From Pseudomonadota bacterium (GTDB lineage: Bacteria; Pseudomonadota; Gammaproteobacteria; Pseudomonadales; Pseudohongiellaceae): a DNA stretch of 32,839 nt. Location of the stretch: positions 1 through 32,839 of the forward strand of contig JADFIJ010000009.1 in the NCBI GenBank assembly GCA_022566775.1. Direction: 5' to 3'. Below are positions 24,410 to 32,659 of the stretch, one piece after another. Each line of letters opens with the position of its first letter. Position 1 is the stretch's first letter. The position numbers and the translations under genes are program-made. The notes under the pieces were generated by a model, which was given only the letters and a program-made list of their open reading frames with translations, ran no database searches and was not told where the DNA came from.

Positions 24410-26629
24410 ATGAAAAAAATAAGCAGACGACGATTCATTTTAACCACGGCCCTGGTTGGCGGTGGGGTATTAATTGGCTACTCGGCGACCCGACCCAGCA
24501 GACACCGACTGGCAAACACCGAACTGGCCCAAAGCGGCGAGCACTATGTCACCTCTTTCCTGAAAATCGAAGCCGATAATACGGTCACCATCTACGTGCC
24601 CCATTCCGAAATGGGACAGGGCGTGCATACCTCGCTGTCCATGATGGCTGCCGATGAGCTTGATGCCGATTGGGAGTTGGTCAAAATCGAACAGGCGCCG
24701 GCGATAGATCTGTTCGCCAATGGCGACGTAATCAAGGGCTTCGCCAGTGAATTTGGGGTGCCAAGCTTTCTCGAAGGCCTGGTTAGCGTCAGCGCCATAA
24801 AGGTTGCCGAACTGATGAATATGCAGATCACCGGCGGCAGTTCTTCGGTGCGTTTCACCGGGGAATTTGGCATGCGCACCGCAGGCGCAGCGGCACGACA
24901 AATGCTGATCGAGTGTGCCGCAACCCGCTGGGGTGTGGCTGCGGACGAATGTACGACGCAGTTGAGTCACGTGCACCACAACGCCAGTGGCCGCTCCCTC
25001 GCCTATGGCGAACTGGCGGCCGATGCGGCGCTGCTGGAACCACCGAAAGATCCGGTATTAAAAGACCCCTCCCAGTTCACCATCATGGGCAAGGCAATCT
25101 CCCGCGTCGATATTCCCGCCAAGGTAGACGGTTCTGCCATTTATGGATTAGATGCGAAGCCTGACGGCTTGTTGTATGCCGCCATCCGATTCGCGCCGGT
25201 TTTTGGCACCAAACTGGTGTCTGTGGATGCCGGTGTCGTCTTGAACCGGCGCGGCATCAAGCGCATCGTCGAGTTAGAAGATTCCGTCGCTGTGGTTGCC
25301 GACAGCTACTGGCGCGCCAAGGAAGCGCTGAAACTGGTTACCACGGTGTTCGAGGCATCGGATAACGACAGCACTTCCAGCGCCGATATTTATGCTGGCT
25401 TCGAACGCAGCCTCGCCGACGAAAATGGCAGCAAGGTGATGGAACAAGGTGATACCGAGGCGGCGATGGAGTCGGCCGCAGATGTGATCGAAGCGAATTA
25501 CCGGGTCCCCTATCTTGCCCACGCCGCCATGGAACCGATGAATTGCACGGTGCATATTCATGACGACAAGGTGGACGTGTGGACAAGTACCCAAGATGCC
25601 CTGGGCATCAAGGCCAGGGTGGCGAAAATTGCCGGCATCGCCGAAGACGATGCGACTTTTCATCACAGCTACCTGGGCGGTGGTTTCGGTCGACGCCTGC
25701 CGTTCAACTGGAATGTTATCGATCACGCCACCCTCATCGCCAAAGAATTCGACGTGCCGGTGAAAACCGTGCTGAGTCGTGAAGACGATATGCAGCAGGA
25801 CTACTATCGACCCGCCGTTGCCAGTAATTTCAAGGCCGCGTTCGACGCAGAAGGCAATGTGCTGGCCTGGCACAACCGCTTTACCGGCCCGGTACAGACG
25901 CCGGGCGCATCACACATTCCCTATGCGATTGCCAATCAGTCCATTCGCGTAGTCGATGGTGACACCCATGTACCAATCGCTGCCTGGCGTAGCGTGGATC
26001 ATTCGCAGCAAACCTTCTTTACCGAATCCTTTGTCGATGAGATCGCCCACCGTGCCGGTAAGAACCCCTATCAATTCCGCATGGAACTGTTGCAACAGCA
26101 CCCTCGCCATCGCAAGGTGTTGGAGGTGGCGGCCGAGGCTGCGGGCTACGGTCAGAATCTGCCGGAAGGTCGGGCGCTGGGCATCGCCGTGCAGGAAAGC
26201 TTTGGCAGCATCGTCGCCGAAATTGCGGAAGTATCGATCGGCGACGACAACCAGGCCGTCGTACACAAGGTAACCTGTGCCATCGACTGTGGCTGGGCGG
26301 TTAATCCAGACACGGTGGAAGCCCAGGTGGAGAGCGGCATTATCTTCGGCTTAACGGCTGCGATGTATGGTGAGATCACCATCGAAAACGGCCGCGTTGC
26401 CCAGAATAATTTTCCGGACTACGAGATGGTGCGGATGGCGACTTCACCGGAAATCGAAGTGCATATCGTCGAATCCGGAGAAGCACTGGGCGGGCTGGGT
26501 GAACCTGCGACGCCGCCTATTGCCGCTGCCGTGACCAACGCGATCTATATTCTGACTGGACAGCGAGTACGGGAATTGCCGATTAAGAACCACGATTTTT
26601 CTCGCGTCAATCCTCTAGCCCAGGTTTAA
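24410..26629 (+). CDS. Molybdopterin-binding subunit of a xanthine-dehydrogenase-family enzyme (IorB-like)
   Basis: Catalytic subunit of 739 residues. The N-terminus is a Tat signal (SRRRFILTTALVGGGVLIGY), so the folded enzyme is exported to the periplasm. Then come the aldehyde-oxidase a/b hammerhead region (about 215-320) and the molybdopterin-binding domain, with YLGGGFGRRLPFNW near residue 420 and AWRSVDHSQQTFFTESFVDEIA, seen through its AWRSVDHS core, near 525. The end carries the conserved [19 protein letters not shown] with the active-site Glu. No FAD domain. A diverged copy of the last 50 or so codons lies at 32427-32587. No XdhC-like maturation factor is adjacent. Confidence 0.93.
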   Translation: MKKISRRRFILTTALVGGGVLIGYSATRPSRHRLANTELAQSGEHYVTSFLKIEADNTVTIYVPHSEMGQGVHTSLSMMAADELDADWELVKIEQAPAIDLFANGDVIKGFASEFGVPSFLEGLVSVSAIKVAELMNMQITGGSSSVRFTGEFGMRTAGAAARQMLIECAATRWGVAADECTTQLSHVHHNASGRSLAYGELAADAALLEPPKDPVLKDPSQFTIMGKAISRVDIPAKVDGSAIYGLDAKPDGLLYAAIRFAPVFGTKLVSVDAGVVLNRRGIKRIVELEDSVAVVADSYWRAKEALKLVTTVFEASDNDSTSSADIYAGFERSLADENGSKVMEQGDTEAAMESAADVIEANYRVPYLAHAAMEPMNCTVHIHDDKVDVWTSTQDALGIKARVAKIAGIAEDDATFHHSYLGGGFGRRLPFNWNVIDHATLIAKEFDVPVKTVLSREDDMQQDYYRPAVASNFKAAFDAEGNVLAWHNRFTGPVQTPGASHIPYAIANQSIRVVDGDTHVPIAAWRSVDHSQQTFFTESFVDEIAHRAGKNPYQFRMELLQQHPRHRKVLEVAAEAAGYGQNLPEGRALGIAVQESFGSIVAEIAEVSIGDDNQAVVHKVTCAIDCGWAVNPDTVEAQVESGIIFGLTAAMYGEITIENGRVAQNNFPDYEMVRMATSPEIEVHIVESGEALGGLGEPATPPIAAAVTNAIYILTGQRVRELPIKNHDFSRVNPLAQV

Positions 26630-26838
26630 GATTTGCAGAGGGTACTGATGCGTTAACGGTCAAAGCCGCAGAATAATCGCTCAAACCATGCCCATATCGC
26701 TACTGCCTTTTCCCAAGTCGCAAAGGCACGCAGCCGCATGGGTATCCAGAAAACGCTACGCTTGATGAGATGTTCGCACACTTAGCGTCCCGTTAGAGTC
26801 CCATAAATAGAACTTTATCTAGCAAAAACACCTATACT

Positions 26839-26854
26839 GTCCAATTTATTGGAC
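26839..26854. promoter_or_regulatory. Palindrome upstream of hipB (operator candidate)
   Basis: GTCCAA-TTTA-TTGGAC, a perfect inverted repeat with 6-base arms, 93 bases before the hipB start. HipB-type antitoxins repress their own operon by binding palindromes in this zone; the assignment rests on symmetry and position only. Confidence 0.5.
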
Positions 26855-26883
26855 TTTATATAAAAACCACTTCAATTTCTGTG

Positions 26884-26907
26884 TAGTGCGCTATAATGGG
26901 TGCACTA
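26884..26907 (+). promoter_or_regulatory. hipBA promoter -10 box within an inverted repeat
   Basis: TATAAT, a consensus -10, lies at 26892-26897, centred between TAGTGC (26884-26889) and GCACTA (26902-26907). A repressor bound to the repeat would cover the promoter. A -35 element is only weakly visible (TTCAAT at 26871-26876, 15-base spacing). Confidence 0.55.
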
Positions 26908-26947
26908 AGAGCGTAAAACTGTATTAATATCCATAATAAGGATCATT

Positions 26948-27277
26948 ATGCGCCTTGCAAATAGGTCACCAGCAGCCATAGCGAATGAGCTTGGTGATAG
27001 ATTGAAACAAGCGAGATTAAATAACAATCTCACTCAAGTAGAAGTAGCAGAGCTAGCCGGCGTCACCAGAAAAACCGTTCTAAATGCAGAAAAAGGCAAA
27101 GTTCAGATTGAAGCTTTTATTGCGATCATGTCCGCACTGAACTTAACCGAGCAATTAGATAGATTTCTACCTAAGCAGGATATTTCACCCATTCAACTTT
27201 CCAAACTACTGCGTAAGACCCGCCAAAGGGCATCTGGTCGAAGAAAGACCAAAAATCGGGAAGCTTCCGAATGGTAA
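26948..27277 (+). CDS. HipB-like antitoxin, XRE-family HTH
   Basis: DNA-binding antitoxin of 109 residues. The helix-turn-helix runs from about residue 12 to 70 (GDRLKQARLNNNLTQVEVAE, then AGVTRKTVLNAEKG as the recognition helix). The tail is basic (RKTRQRASGRRKTKN). Its last codons overlap the hipA start by seven bases, so the two are made together. It would neutralise the HipA kinase and repress the operon, as known for E. coli HipB. AAGGA lies six bases before the ATG. Low GC and codon use unlike the flanking genes suggest the pair arrived by transfer. Confidence 0.88.
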   Translation: MRLANRSPAAIANELGDRLKQARLNNNLTQVEVAELAGVTRKTVLNAEKGKVQIEAFIAIMSALNLTEQLDRFLPKQDISPIQLSKLLRKTRQRASGRRKTKNREASEW

Positions 27278-28587
27278 TGGAAGTCGTCAAAATAAATTAC
27301 GAGAACCACCAAGTGGGGGCTGCAAGTTTTGACACAGATACCGGTGTAGGTGCGTTTGAATACCATACCGCTTTTATTGAACGCGGTATCGAGCTAGCCC
27401 CGATAAAGATGCCACTAGCAAAAAGAATCTATTCGTTTCCTGAACTTGATTATGAAACATTCAAAGGGCTACCCGGACTAATAGCAGACTCACTACCAGA
27501 TGATTTTGGTAATGCCGTCTTAAATGCCTGGGTTGCAGGAAAAGGTGAGCAGCCAAAAGACATAACACCGCTTCAAAGACTGCAATACACCGGCAAACGG
27601 GGAATGGGGGCGCTTGAATATTCCCCTGCAACCAAGCTGAAAAATCTTAACGTTTCTCAGCAAGTCGAAATTAGGTCGTTGGTCAATATTGCTCAGGAAA
27701 TACTGACTACTCGCTCGGAATTTAATGTTGCATTAAACAAAGGTGGGAAAGAAGATCGCGAAGCAATGTTATCACTTTTATCAGTAGGCACGAGTGCAGG
27801 CGGCGCACGTCCTAAAGCAGTGCTAGCCTTCAACGAAGACTTTACTCAGGTTCGCTCAGGTCAGGCCAACATACCAAAAGAATTTACTCACTACCTCATG
27901 AAGTTTGACGGCGTAAGTGAGCACAATAAGGACAAAGAAACCTTCGGCGACCCTCTTGGATATGGCGCAATGGAATATGTTTATTACCTCATGGCCAAGA
28001 GGTGCGGGATTAATATGATGCCTTGTCGGCTACTGCACGAAGGAGACCGGCAGCACTTCATCACACAGCGATTTGACCGCAAGGGTAATGAAAAAATTCA
28101 CATACAAACTCTCAATGGGTTGGCTCATGTCAACTACAAAAACCCAGGATCATTTTCCTATGCAGAACTATTTGGCATAGCCAGAGAGCTACGACTCTCG
28201 GCGATCGAAGCCGAACAGCTATTTAGACGCATGGTTTTCAATATCGTATCCAGAAACCATGATGACCACTCTAAGAACTTTGCATTTTTGTTGACCGGCA
28301 CCAAGTGGTCACTGACCCCAGCCTATGACTTAGCCTACAGCTATAAACCAGGCAGCAAGTGGGTAAACAGTCATTGGATGAGCCTTAACGGAAAACGGGA
28401 TGACTTTTCCCGCCAGGATTTCTATTCTCTTGAAAAACTCAGCCCTTTATTCACGCGAAAAAAGATCAACAACATGATAGATGAAACAATTGATCATGTA
28501 TCAACATGGAGGCGCCTTGCGAAAGAGCATGACATTTCGGCATCTTTTATTGATAAAGTTGAGTCAAATTTGAGACTTTTTTTATAA
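27271..28587 (+). CDS. HipA-like serine/threonine kinase toxin
   Basis: Toxin of 438 residues, the usual HipA length. The N-terminal domain (about 5-130) includes LPGLIADSLPDDFGNAVL; the kinase core (about 155-410) has a glycine-rich loop SAGGARPKAVL near residue 175, the catalytic loop RNHDDHSKNFAF near 330 (Asp and Asn that position ATP and metal) and PAYDLAYSY as the second metal-binding motif. The autophosphorylation Ser of E. coli HipA sits in a different loop sequence, so regulation may differ. E. coli HipA phosphorylates glutamyl-tRNA synthetase and induces dormancy; the target here is unknown. The stop is followed within two bases by the broken TPR-like gene. Confidence 0.9.
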   Translation: MVMEVVKINYENHQVGAASFDTDTGVGAFEYHTAFIERGIELAPIKMPLAKRIYSFPELDYETFKGLPGLIADSLPDDFGNAVLNAWVAGKGEQPKDITPLQRLQYTGKRGMGALEYSPATKLKNLNVSQQVEIRSLVNIAQEILTTRSEFNVALNKGGKEDREAMLSLLSVGTSAGGARPKAVLAFNEDFTQVRSGQANIPKEFTHYLMKFDGVSEHNKDKETFGDPLGYGAMEYVYYLMAKRCGINMMPCRLLHEGDRQHFITQRFDRKGNEKIHIQTLNGLAHVNYKNPGSFSYAELFGIARELRLSAIEAEQLFRRMVFNIVSRNHDDHSKNFAFLLTGTKWSLTPAYDLAYSYKPGSKWVNSHWMSLNGKRDDFSRQDFYSLEKLSPLFTRKKINNMIDETIDHVSTWRRLAKEHDISASFIDKVESNLRLFL

Positions 28588-28588
28588 A

Positions 28589-28915
28589 CTTGCGCCACCG
28601 AACTGGATTTATACGGCAACGGGCGCCGCGCACTATCTTCGTGATGAATATGAGCAAGCCTTCATCAAACTGAGCAATTCGGACATGTCAGCCGACACCC
28701 AGACCGAGATCTTCAAGGCGGCGTCACTTGGAATGCTCGATCGACATCAGGAGGGATGGCGAATACTGGATGCGTTAATGGCGGCGAACGCAGAATTTAA
28801 GGTAGATCCGTTGTGTGAGATTCGACGATATTTTGCGGCACCGAAAATGATGAATGTTATTTCGAAGGGCCTTTCCAAAGCAGGCCTGCAAGTGGAACTC
28901 GGGCAGTACCGATAA
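28589..28915 (+). pseudogene. 3' stump of a TPR/cyclase-associated-type gene
   Basis: An open frame starts abruptly one base after the hipA stop, with no start codon for the first 32 codons (ATG only at 28685), and runs to TAA at 28913-28915. The 108 codons encode PPNWIYTATGAAHYLRDEYEQAF, in key parts PPNW and AAHYLRDEYEQAF, then LGMLDRHQEGWRILDALMA, DPLCEIRRYFAAPKMMNVISKGLSKAGL. This is the usual C-terminal end of TPR regions in adenylate-cyclase-type regulatory proteins: (A)AAxAxLGR, R-R-x-F, P, GL-x-KAGL. The 5' part is absent upstream of hipB, so the gene was truncated, most simply when the hipBA module was placed here. Confidence 0.7.
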
Positions 28916-28918
28916 TCA

Positions 28919-29962
28919 TCACGGAATTAGTTTTCGAGACCACATCCGCGCCGCCACATTACTGCCTGCGGTGGCGCCACCGGCAAGGAACAATGTCTCT
29001 TCGATGATGGCAGCGGCCGGAGAAGACAGTGGCATCGGCAGGCTGCCGATCACTTGCCACTGGCCGCCTGCACTCAGCCTGAGAATATCCGCGTCTGTAG
29101 ATTTCGTCCCGCCTGCCGGAGTCGTGTGCCCGCCGAGCATGTAGATTTGATTGTCGTGCACGAAGGTCGCCCCCTCGGCGTGGGAGTGCCCCTTGGGTAG
29201 AGAGGGTCCGCTACTCCAGGAGTTGGTCTGGGGATCGTATATGTCCACCCGGGACTGGTCGAGTTGCATGCTATCGTGATGGAACTGGCCGCCGATGGCG
29301 TAGATTTTCCCTTCGAGAACCACGGTTGAGAACTGATTGCGCGGTACCGGCATGGGCACAGATTCCGTCCACCTGGCCGAACCCTGCGCCCATGCATCCA
29401 GATCCAGTACCCAGTGATCACTGGAATCCGTATCCCGATCTGCCATGAGTCCCCCGAAAAAATGCAGCTCGCGGCCGACCAGAGCCAGACCCCCACCTGC
29501 CCTGGGCGCGGGCAGTAAGGGTGCCGCCGTGTAACGATCTTTATCGATGTCGTAGTTCCAAACCTCGGCGATCGCATGACCCTTGTAGCCATCCTTAAAA
29601 CCGCCGGCAAACCAGACCGTCCTGCCATCGAGCACCATGTTCATGTGCGTGATGGCACTGGGCAGATCCTGAATCCGGGTCCAGCTATTGTCGCTGGGAT
29701 CAAAAACCTCGGAGCGTTTGCTCGATACCACCCCCAGCGTGTAGCCGCCGAACACAAAAAGTTTGTGGTCCAGTACCACGGTGCCGGGCTCCCACTTGCC
29801 AAGGGGCATATCGGGCAGCACTTGCCAGGCACCTTCATCCTGAGCCAACGCACGCTGTCCCCACGGCAGTCCCCACGGGGGTGCCACCAGGGTTCCGATG
29901 CAGAGCACTGCCAAGAGAATCCAGCGGATGTGACCGTGGGCTGTGCTTAGTTCTTTCATCAT
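28919..29962 (-). CDS. Exported kelch-repeat protein
   Basis: Protein of 347 residues: signal peptide with hydrophobic core (IRWILLAVLCIGTLVAPPW) cut near ALAQ, then five or six kelch blades. Each blade shows the double-glycine and the spaced Tyr/Trp: LFVFGGYTLG…SWTRIQDLP, VWFAGGFKDG, LHFFGGLMAD, IYAIGGQFHH…SWSSGPSLP, IYMLGGHTTP, and LFLAGGATAG. These fold as a beta propeller that binds proteins or sugars, or lines an oxidase active site. No copper-oxidase Cys-Tyr motif is visible, so binding is the safer guess. GGAG lies seven bases before the first of two adjacent ATG codons. The gene is divergent from the PQQ dehydrogenase. Confidence 0.87.
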   Translation of the reverse strand: MMKELSTAHGHIRWILLAVLCIGTLVAPPWGLPWGQRALAQDEGAWQVLPDMPLGKWEPGTVVLDHKLFVFGGYTLGVVSSKRSEVFDPSDNSWTRIQDLPSAITHMNMVLDGRTVWFAGGFKDGYKGHAIAEVWNYDIDKDRYTAAPLLPAPRAGGGLALVGRELHFFGGLMADRDTDSSDHWVLDLDAWAQGSARWTESVPMPVPRNQFSTVVLEGKIYAIGGQFHHDSMQLDQSRVDIYDPQTNSWSSGPSLPKGHSHAEGATFVHDNQIYMLGGHTTPAGGTKSTDADILRLSAGGQWQVIGSLPMPLSSPAAAIIEETLFLAGGATAGSNVAARMWSRKLIP

Positions 29963-30262
29963 CTGTCTCCAGTTCCAATGAAGCCGTGAAAAGCGCCTCG
30001 CGCAGTTCAGTCTACCTATCTATCTATTGGGTGGAATAGCATGACTAACGGCTTACGAAGGAAAAATACCCTTATCCGCTAGTGCGAAAATACGCTCTAA
30101 TAAAATTAGAGACTTTCCGGAATCGAGGTAGTATCCATTAACGCGCACCCAGCTCGATTATTTTGCTGGCAAGTAATATCACGATTGCGGCGTTCGGGAA
30201 ATCGAATTCGGGATGATCACATCGGCTGTGCTCCAATAATAGAGACTAGAGCAGGAGATCTA
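29963..30262. other. Divergent promoter region, kelch and PQQ dehydrogenase genes
   Basis: 300 bases without a gene. It contains the perfect palindrome CTCTAAT-AAA-ATTAGAG at 30095-30111 and AT-rich stretches suited to promoters in both directions. The sequence 30185-30262 is open in the frame of the dehydrogenase but reads as untranslated leader. No clear -35/-10 pair can be fixed. Confidence 0.5.
30095..30111. repeat. Palindrome between kelch and PQQ dehydrogenase genes
   Basis: CTCTAAT (30095-30101) and ATTAGAG (30105-30111), a 7-base perfect inverted repeat with a 3-base spacer. Size, symmetry and location suit a dimeric repressor or activator site. Confidence 0.45.
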
Positions 30263-32413
30263 ATGCAGACCAGGTTTAAGACACGACTAATACCACCTTC
30301 GATTGCCGCATTCGCTACCACCATGATTGTTGCCCATGCGTCGCTCATCCCATCGGTAACTGCCCAGGCCACAGCTGCGCAAACAGTCAGCTACACCGAA
30401 ACCCAGGCAGTTGCCGGCAAGCTTATTTACGACGTTAGCTGCGCCAGTTGCCATGGTGTGAATTTGGAAGGTGCGGCGGTAGTTCCGAACTTATCGGGAG
30501 ATGGCTTTGCCGTGAAATGGAGCGGCGCGCCTGTCGCTGAACTGGCCACGAAGCTACGGCAAATGCCGCCGGGTGGTGGCGGATTGAACGAGCAGGCCTA
30601 CGAGGAAATAGCCGCCTATATTCTGGCCTTTAATGGGATAGCCGCCAACTCGAATACACCACCAATCCAGCTAGGCCTGCGATCCGGATATTTGTTACCT
30701 GACATGACGGACGGGAGACAAATTGTTACCACCAGCGATATCGCAGCCGGTGCGGCTGCGGTGCTTGAAAAGCTTAGCCCCGTAAGCGATGACATGCTCA
30801 ATAATCCCCCTGCCGAAGATTGGTTGTTATGGCAACGCAGCTATGACAACCAGGGCTACAGCCCCCTCGATCAGATCAATCGAGAAAACGTGGCCGACTT
30901 ACGGCTGAGTTGGCGCATGCCGCTGCAGGCCGGAGACAATAACCCCGGGCCTATCATCCATGATGGTGTCATGTTTTTCTTTACCTTTCCTGACACCGTG
31001 CTGGCCATCGATGCCAGTAATGGCGCATTGCTGTGGCGTTACCAACACCAATCGGATGTTCGCGCCAGCCAGAAAAAGGGTATCGCACTACACGGCGACA
31101 AGGTTTTCGTCCCCACTTCTGATCTGCATGTGCTGGCGCTGAGTGCAAAAACCGGTGAGCTGATCTGGGATCACGAGATCGAAACCGAGGCGGGGCTAAG
31201 TGGCTATAATCTGAGATCTGCGCCATTTATTGTTGGCGACAAGGTAATGCAGGGAATCACTTCCCTGCGCATCGCAAAGGGTGGTTGGATTATAGCCCTC
31301 GACATCGAAACCGGCGAAGCAGAATGGCGATTCAATACCATACCGCGGCCTGGTGAGCCGGGAGGTAATAGCTGGAATGGATTGCCTATTGAAGAGCGGA
31401 GCGGCGGCTCGGTCTGGAATGCGGGCGCCTACGACAGGGAACTTAATCTCGCTTATTTTGGTGTGGCACCGACCTACGATACCGGGCCACTATTGTATCC
31501 GGTAGATATCGATGGCATTAACAACGATGCCCTGTACACGAATGCCACCATTGCCCTTAATCCGGAGTCGGGTGAACTGGTGTGGTATTACCAGCACCTG
31601 GCGAATGACCAGTGGGACCTGGATTGGGCTTTCGAAAGGCAGATCGTTACGATTCCCTATGGGGGCCGGACTCGAAAGGCGGTAGTGAATATAGGCAAGC
31701 TCGGCATCCTGGATGCGCTGGATGCGGCAAGCGGTGAATACCTGTTCTCTATGGACATGGGCCTGCAAAACGTGGTTTCCGCCATCGACCCGATTACTGG
31801 TTACAAGACCATTAATCCCGAGACGATTCCAAACCCAGAGCAGACCCGACTCATTTGCTCCACTCACTATGGCTCCAAGAGCTGGCCGCCCTCGGCTTTT
31901 AACCCTCGAACCAATCGACTCTATGTCGCTCTCAATGAAGGTTGTATCGAAGCCGGTCCAGAAGGCTACGAACTACTCACCTCCGGTGTCCGCCTGGCTG
32001 CTGCCCTGAACCCTGATAGCAACGGCTATATGGGAAGAATTCAGGCCCTGGATTTGGGACAGCAGCAATTCGCCTGGCGCTATCGTCAACCCAGCCCGAT
32101 AATCAGTTCCATCGTGGCAACCGCCGGCGGGTTAATATTTGCCGGCGATCTGAATCGGACCTTAAGGGCCTTCGATGAAGAGACCGGTGAGATTCTCTGG
32201 GAAACTACGCTTGACGATGTGCCGAGTTCTACTATCGTCACCTATGCAGTCGACGGCACCCAGTATCTAGCAGTTGCGGTGGGTCAGACTTCCTACCATG
32301 TAAATGACTGGACCCGGATGTATAGCCTGTTCGCCGAGCAGGAAGGCATGCCGGTCAACGATTCACCAAAAGGCGGCGCGGCTATTTGGGTGTTTTCGTT
32401 GCCACCGAGGTAG
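30263..32413 (+). CDS. PQQ-dependent quinohemoprotein dehydrogenase with N-terminal cytochrome c domain
   Basis: Periplasmic oxidoreductase of 716 residues from the ATG at 30263 (GGAG seven bases upstream; the extension to 30185 is not a leader). Signal peptide to about SVTAQA (35), then a cytochrome c domain with CASCH (C60, C63, H64) and a probable Met ligand in LRQMPPGG. An eight-bladed PQQ propeller follows from about 180, with tryptophan-docking repeats such as [42 protein letters not shown] and EILWETTL. The DQWDLD segment holds the likely catalytic Asp, while the Cys-Cys pair of methanol dehydrogenase is not seen. The haem is N-terminal, unlike the common C-terminal haem of soluble quinohemoprotein alcohol dehydrogenases. 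The substrate is probably an alcohol or polyol, inferred only from the family. Confidence 0.9.
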   Translation: MQTRFKTRLIPPSIAAFATTMIVAHASLIPSVTAQATAAQTVSYTETQAVAGKLIYDVSCASCHGVNLEGAAVVPNLSGDGFAVKWSGAPVAELATKLRQMPPGGGGLNEQAYEEIAAYILAFNGIAANSNTPPIQLGLRSGYLLPDMTDGRQIVTTSDIAAGAAAVLEKLSPVSDDMLNNPPAEDWLLWQRSYDNQGYSPLDQINRENVADLRLSWRMPLQAGDNNPGPIIHDGVMFFFTFPDTVLAIDASNGALLWRYQHQSDVRASQKKGIALHGDKVFVPTSDLHVLALSAKTGELIWDHEIETEAGLSGYNLRSAPFIVGDKVMQGITSLRIAKGGWIIALDIETGEAEWRFNTIPRPGEPGGNSWNGLPIEERSGGSVWNAGAYDRELNLAYFGVAPTYDTGPLLYPVDIDGINNDALYTNATIALNPESGELVWYYQHLANDQWDLDWAFERQIVTIPYGGRTRKAVVNIGKLGILDALDAASGEYLFSMDMGLQNVVSAIDPITGYKTINPETIPNPEQTRLICSTHYGSKSWPPSAFNPRTNRLYVALNEGCIEAGPEGYELLTSGVRLAAALNPDSNGYMGRIQALDLGQQQFAWRYRQPSPIISSIVATAGGLIFAGDLNRTLRAFDEETGEILWETTLDDVPSSTIVTYAVDGTQYLAVAVGQTSYHVNDWTRMYSLFAEQEGMPVNDSPKGGAAIWVFSLPPR

Positions 32414-32426
32414 AATGAACGGTTTT

Positions 32427-32587
32427 GAATCCGGAGAGGCACTCGACGGTCCGGGTGAACCTGCGACGCCGCCTATCGCCGCGGCCGTGACCAACGCAAT
32501 CTATATTCTGACTGGACAGCGAGTGCGGGAATTGCCTCTTAAGACCCCCGATTTTTCCGTGTCTATCCTGTCGCCCAGGTTCAATAA
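32427..32587 (+). pseudogene. Diverged copy of the 3' end of the IorB-like gene
   Basis: The 161 bases match 26471-26630 closely, by eye 80-90 per cent identical. The translated piece [21 protein letters not shown] and [18 protein letters not shown] mirrors the C-terminus of the IorB-like protein. Many differences are at third codon positions (GAA/GAG, ATT/ATC, GCT/GCG, GTA/GTG), so the source was a functional paralogue before truncation. It begins right after the PQQ dehydrogenase stop and ends at the long palindrome. Confidence 0.85.
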
Positions 32588-32656
32588 ATGGGGTCAGGTC
32601 TTGCATGTTAGCACCGTCGGTTGGCGGTGCTAACATGCAAGACCTGACCCCATTTA
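32585..32656. repeat. Long perfect palindrome, 32-bp arms
   Basis: The left arm 32585-32616 starts TAAATGGGGTCAGGTCTTGC; the right arm 32625-32656 is its exact reverse complement; the loop is the 8 bases TCGGTTGG. No mismatch is seen. The outer motif resembles sequences I associate from memory with REP-associated tyrosine transposase (IS200-like) elements in Proteobacteria, but no transposase is in view. It separates the iorB remnant from a partial convergent gene and could also act as a terminator, although it lacks a T-run. Confidence 0.9.
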
Positions 32657-32659
32657 GTA

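Larger units (their letters stand above)
26630..26947. other. Intergenic region before hipB
   Basis: 318 bases without a convincing gene. The first half has no recognisable feature. From about 26800 the composition becomes AT-rich and the elements described separately appear: a GTCCAA/TTGGAC palindrome, a TATAAT -10 box inside a second inverted repeat, and the AAGGA ribosome binding site of hipB. The composition change marks the left edge of the probably acquired hipBA module. Confidence 0.6.

Noticed and set aside
26641-28765. Similar strings near 26645 and 28765 (around GATGCGTTAA) as target-site duplications flanking hipBA
   Set aside because: The match is short and imperfect, and neither copy lies at the module boundary.
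32304-32633. 109-codon frame at the end of the PQQ gene as a gene of its own
   Set aside because: It is composed of out-of-frame PQQ gene sequence followed by the iorB remnant and the palindrome; only the remnant is meaningful.
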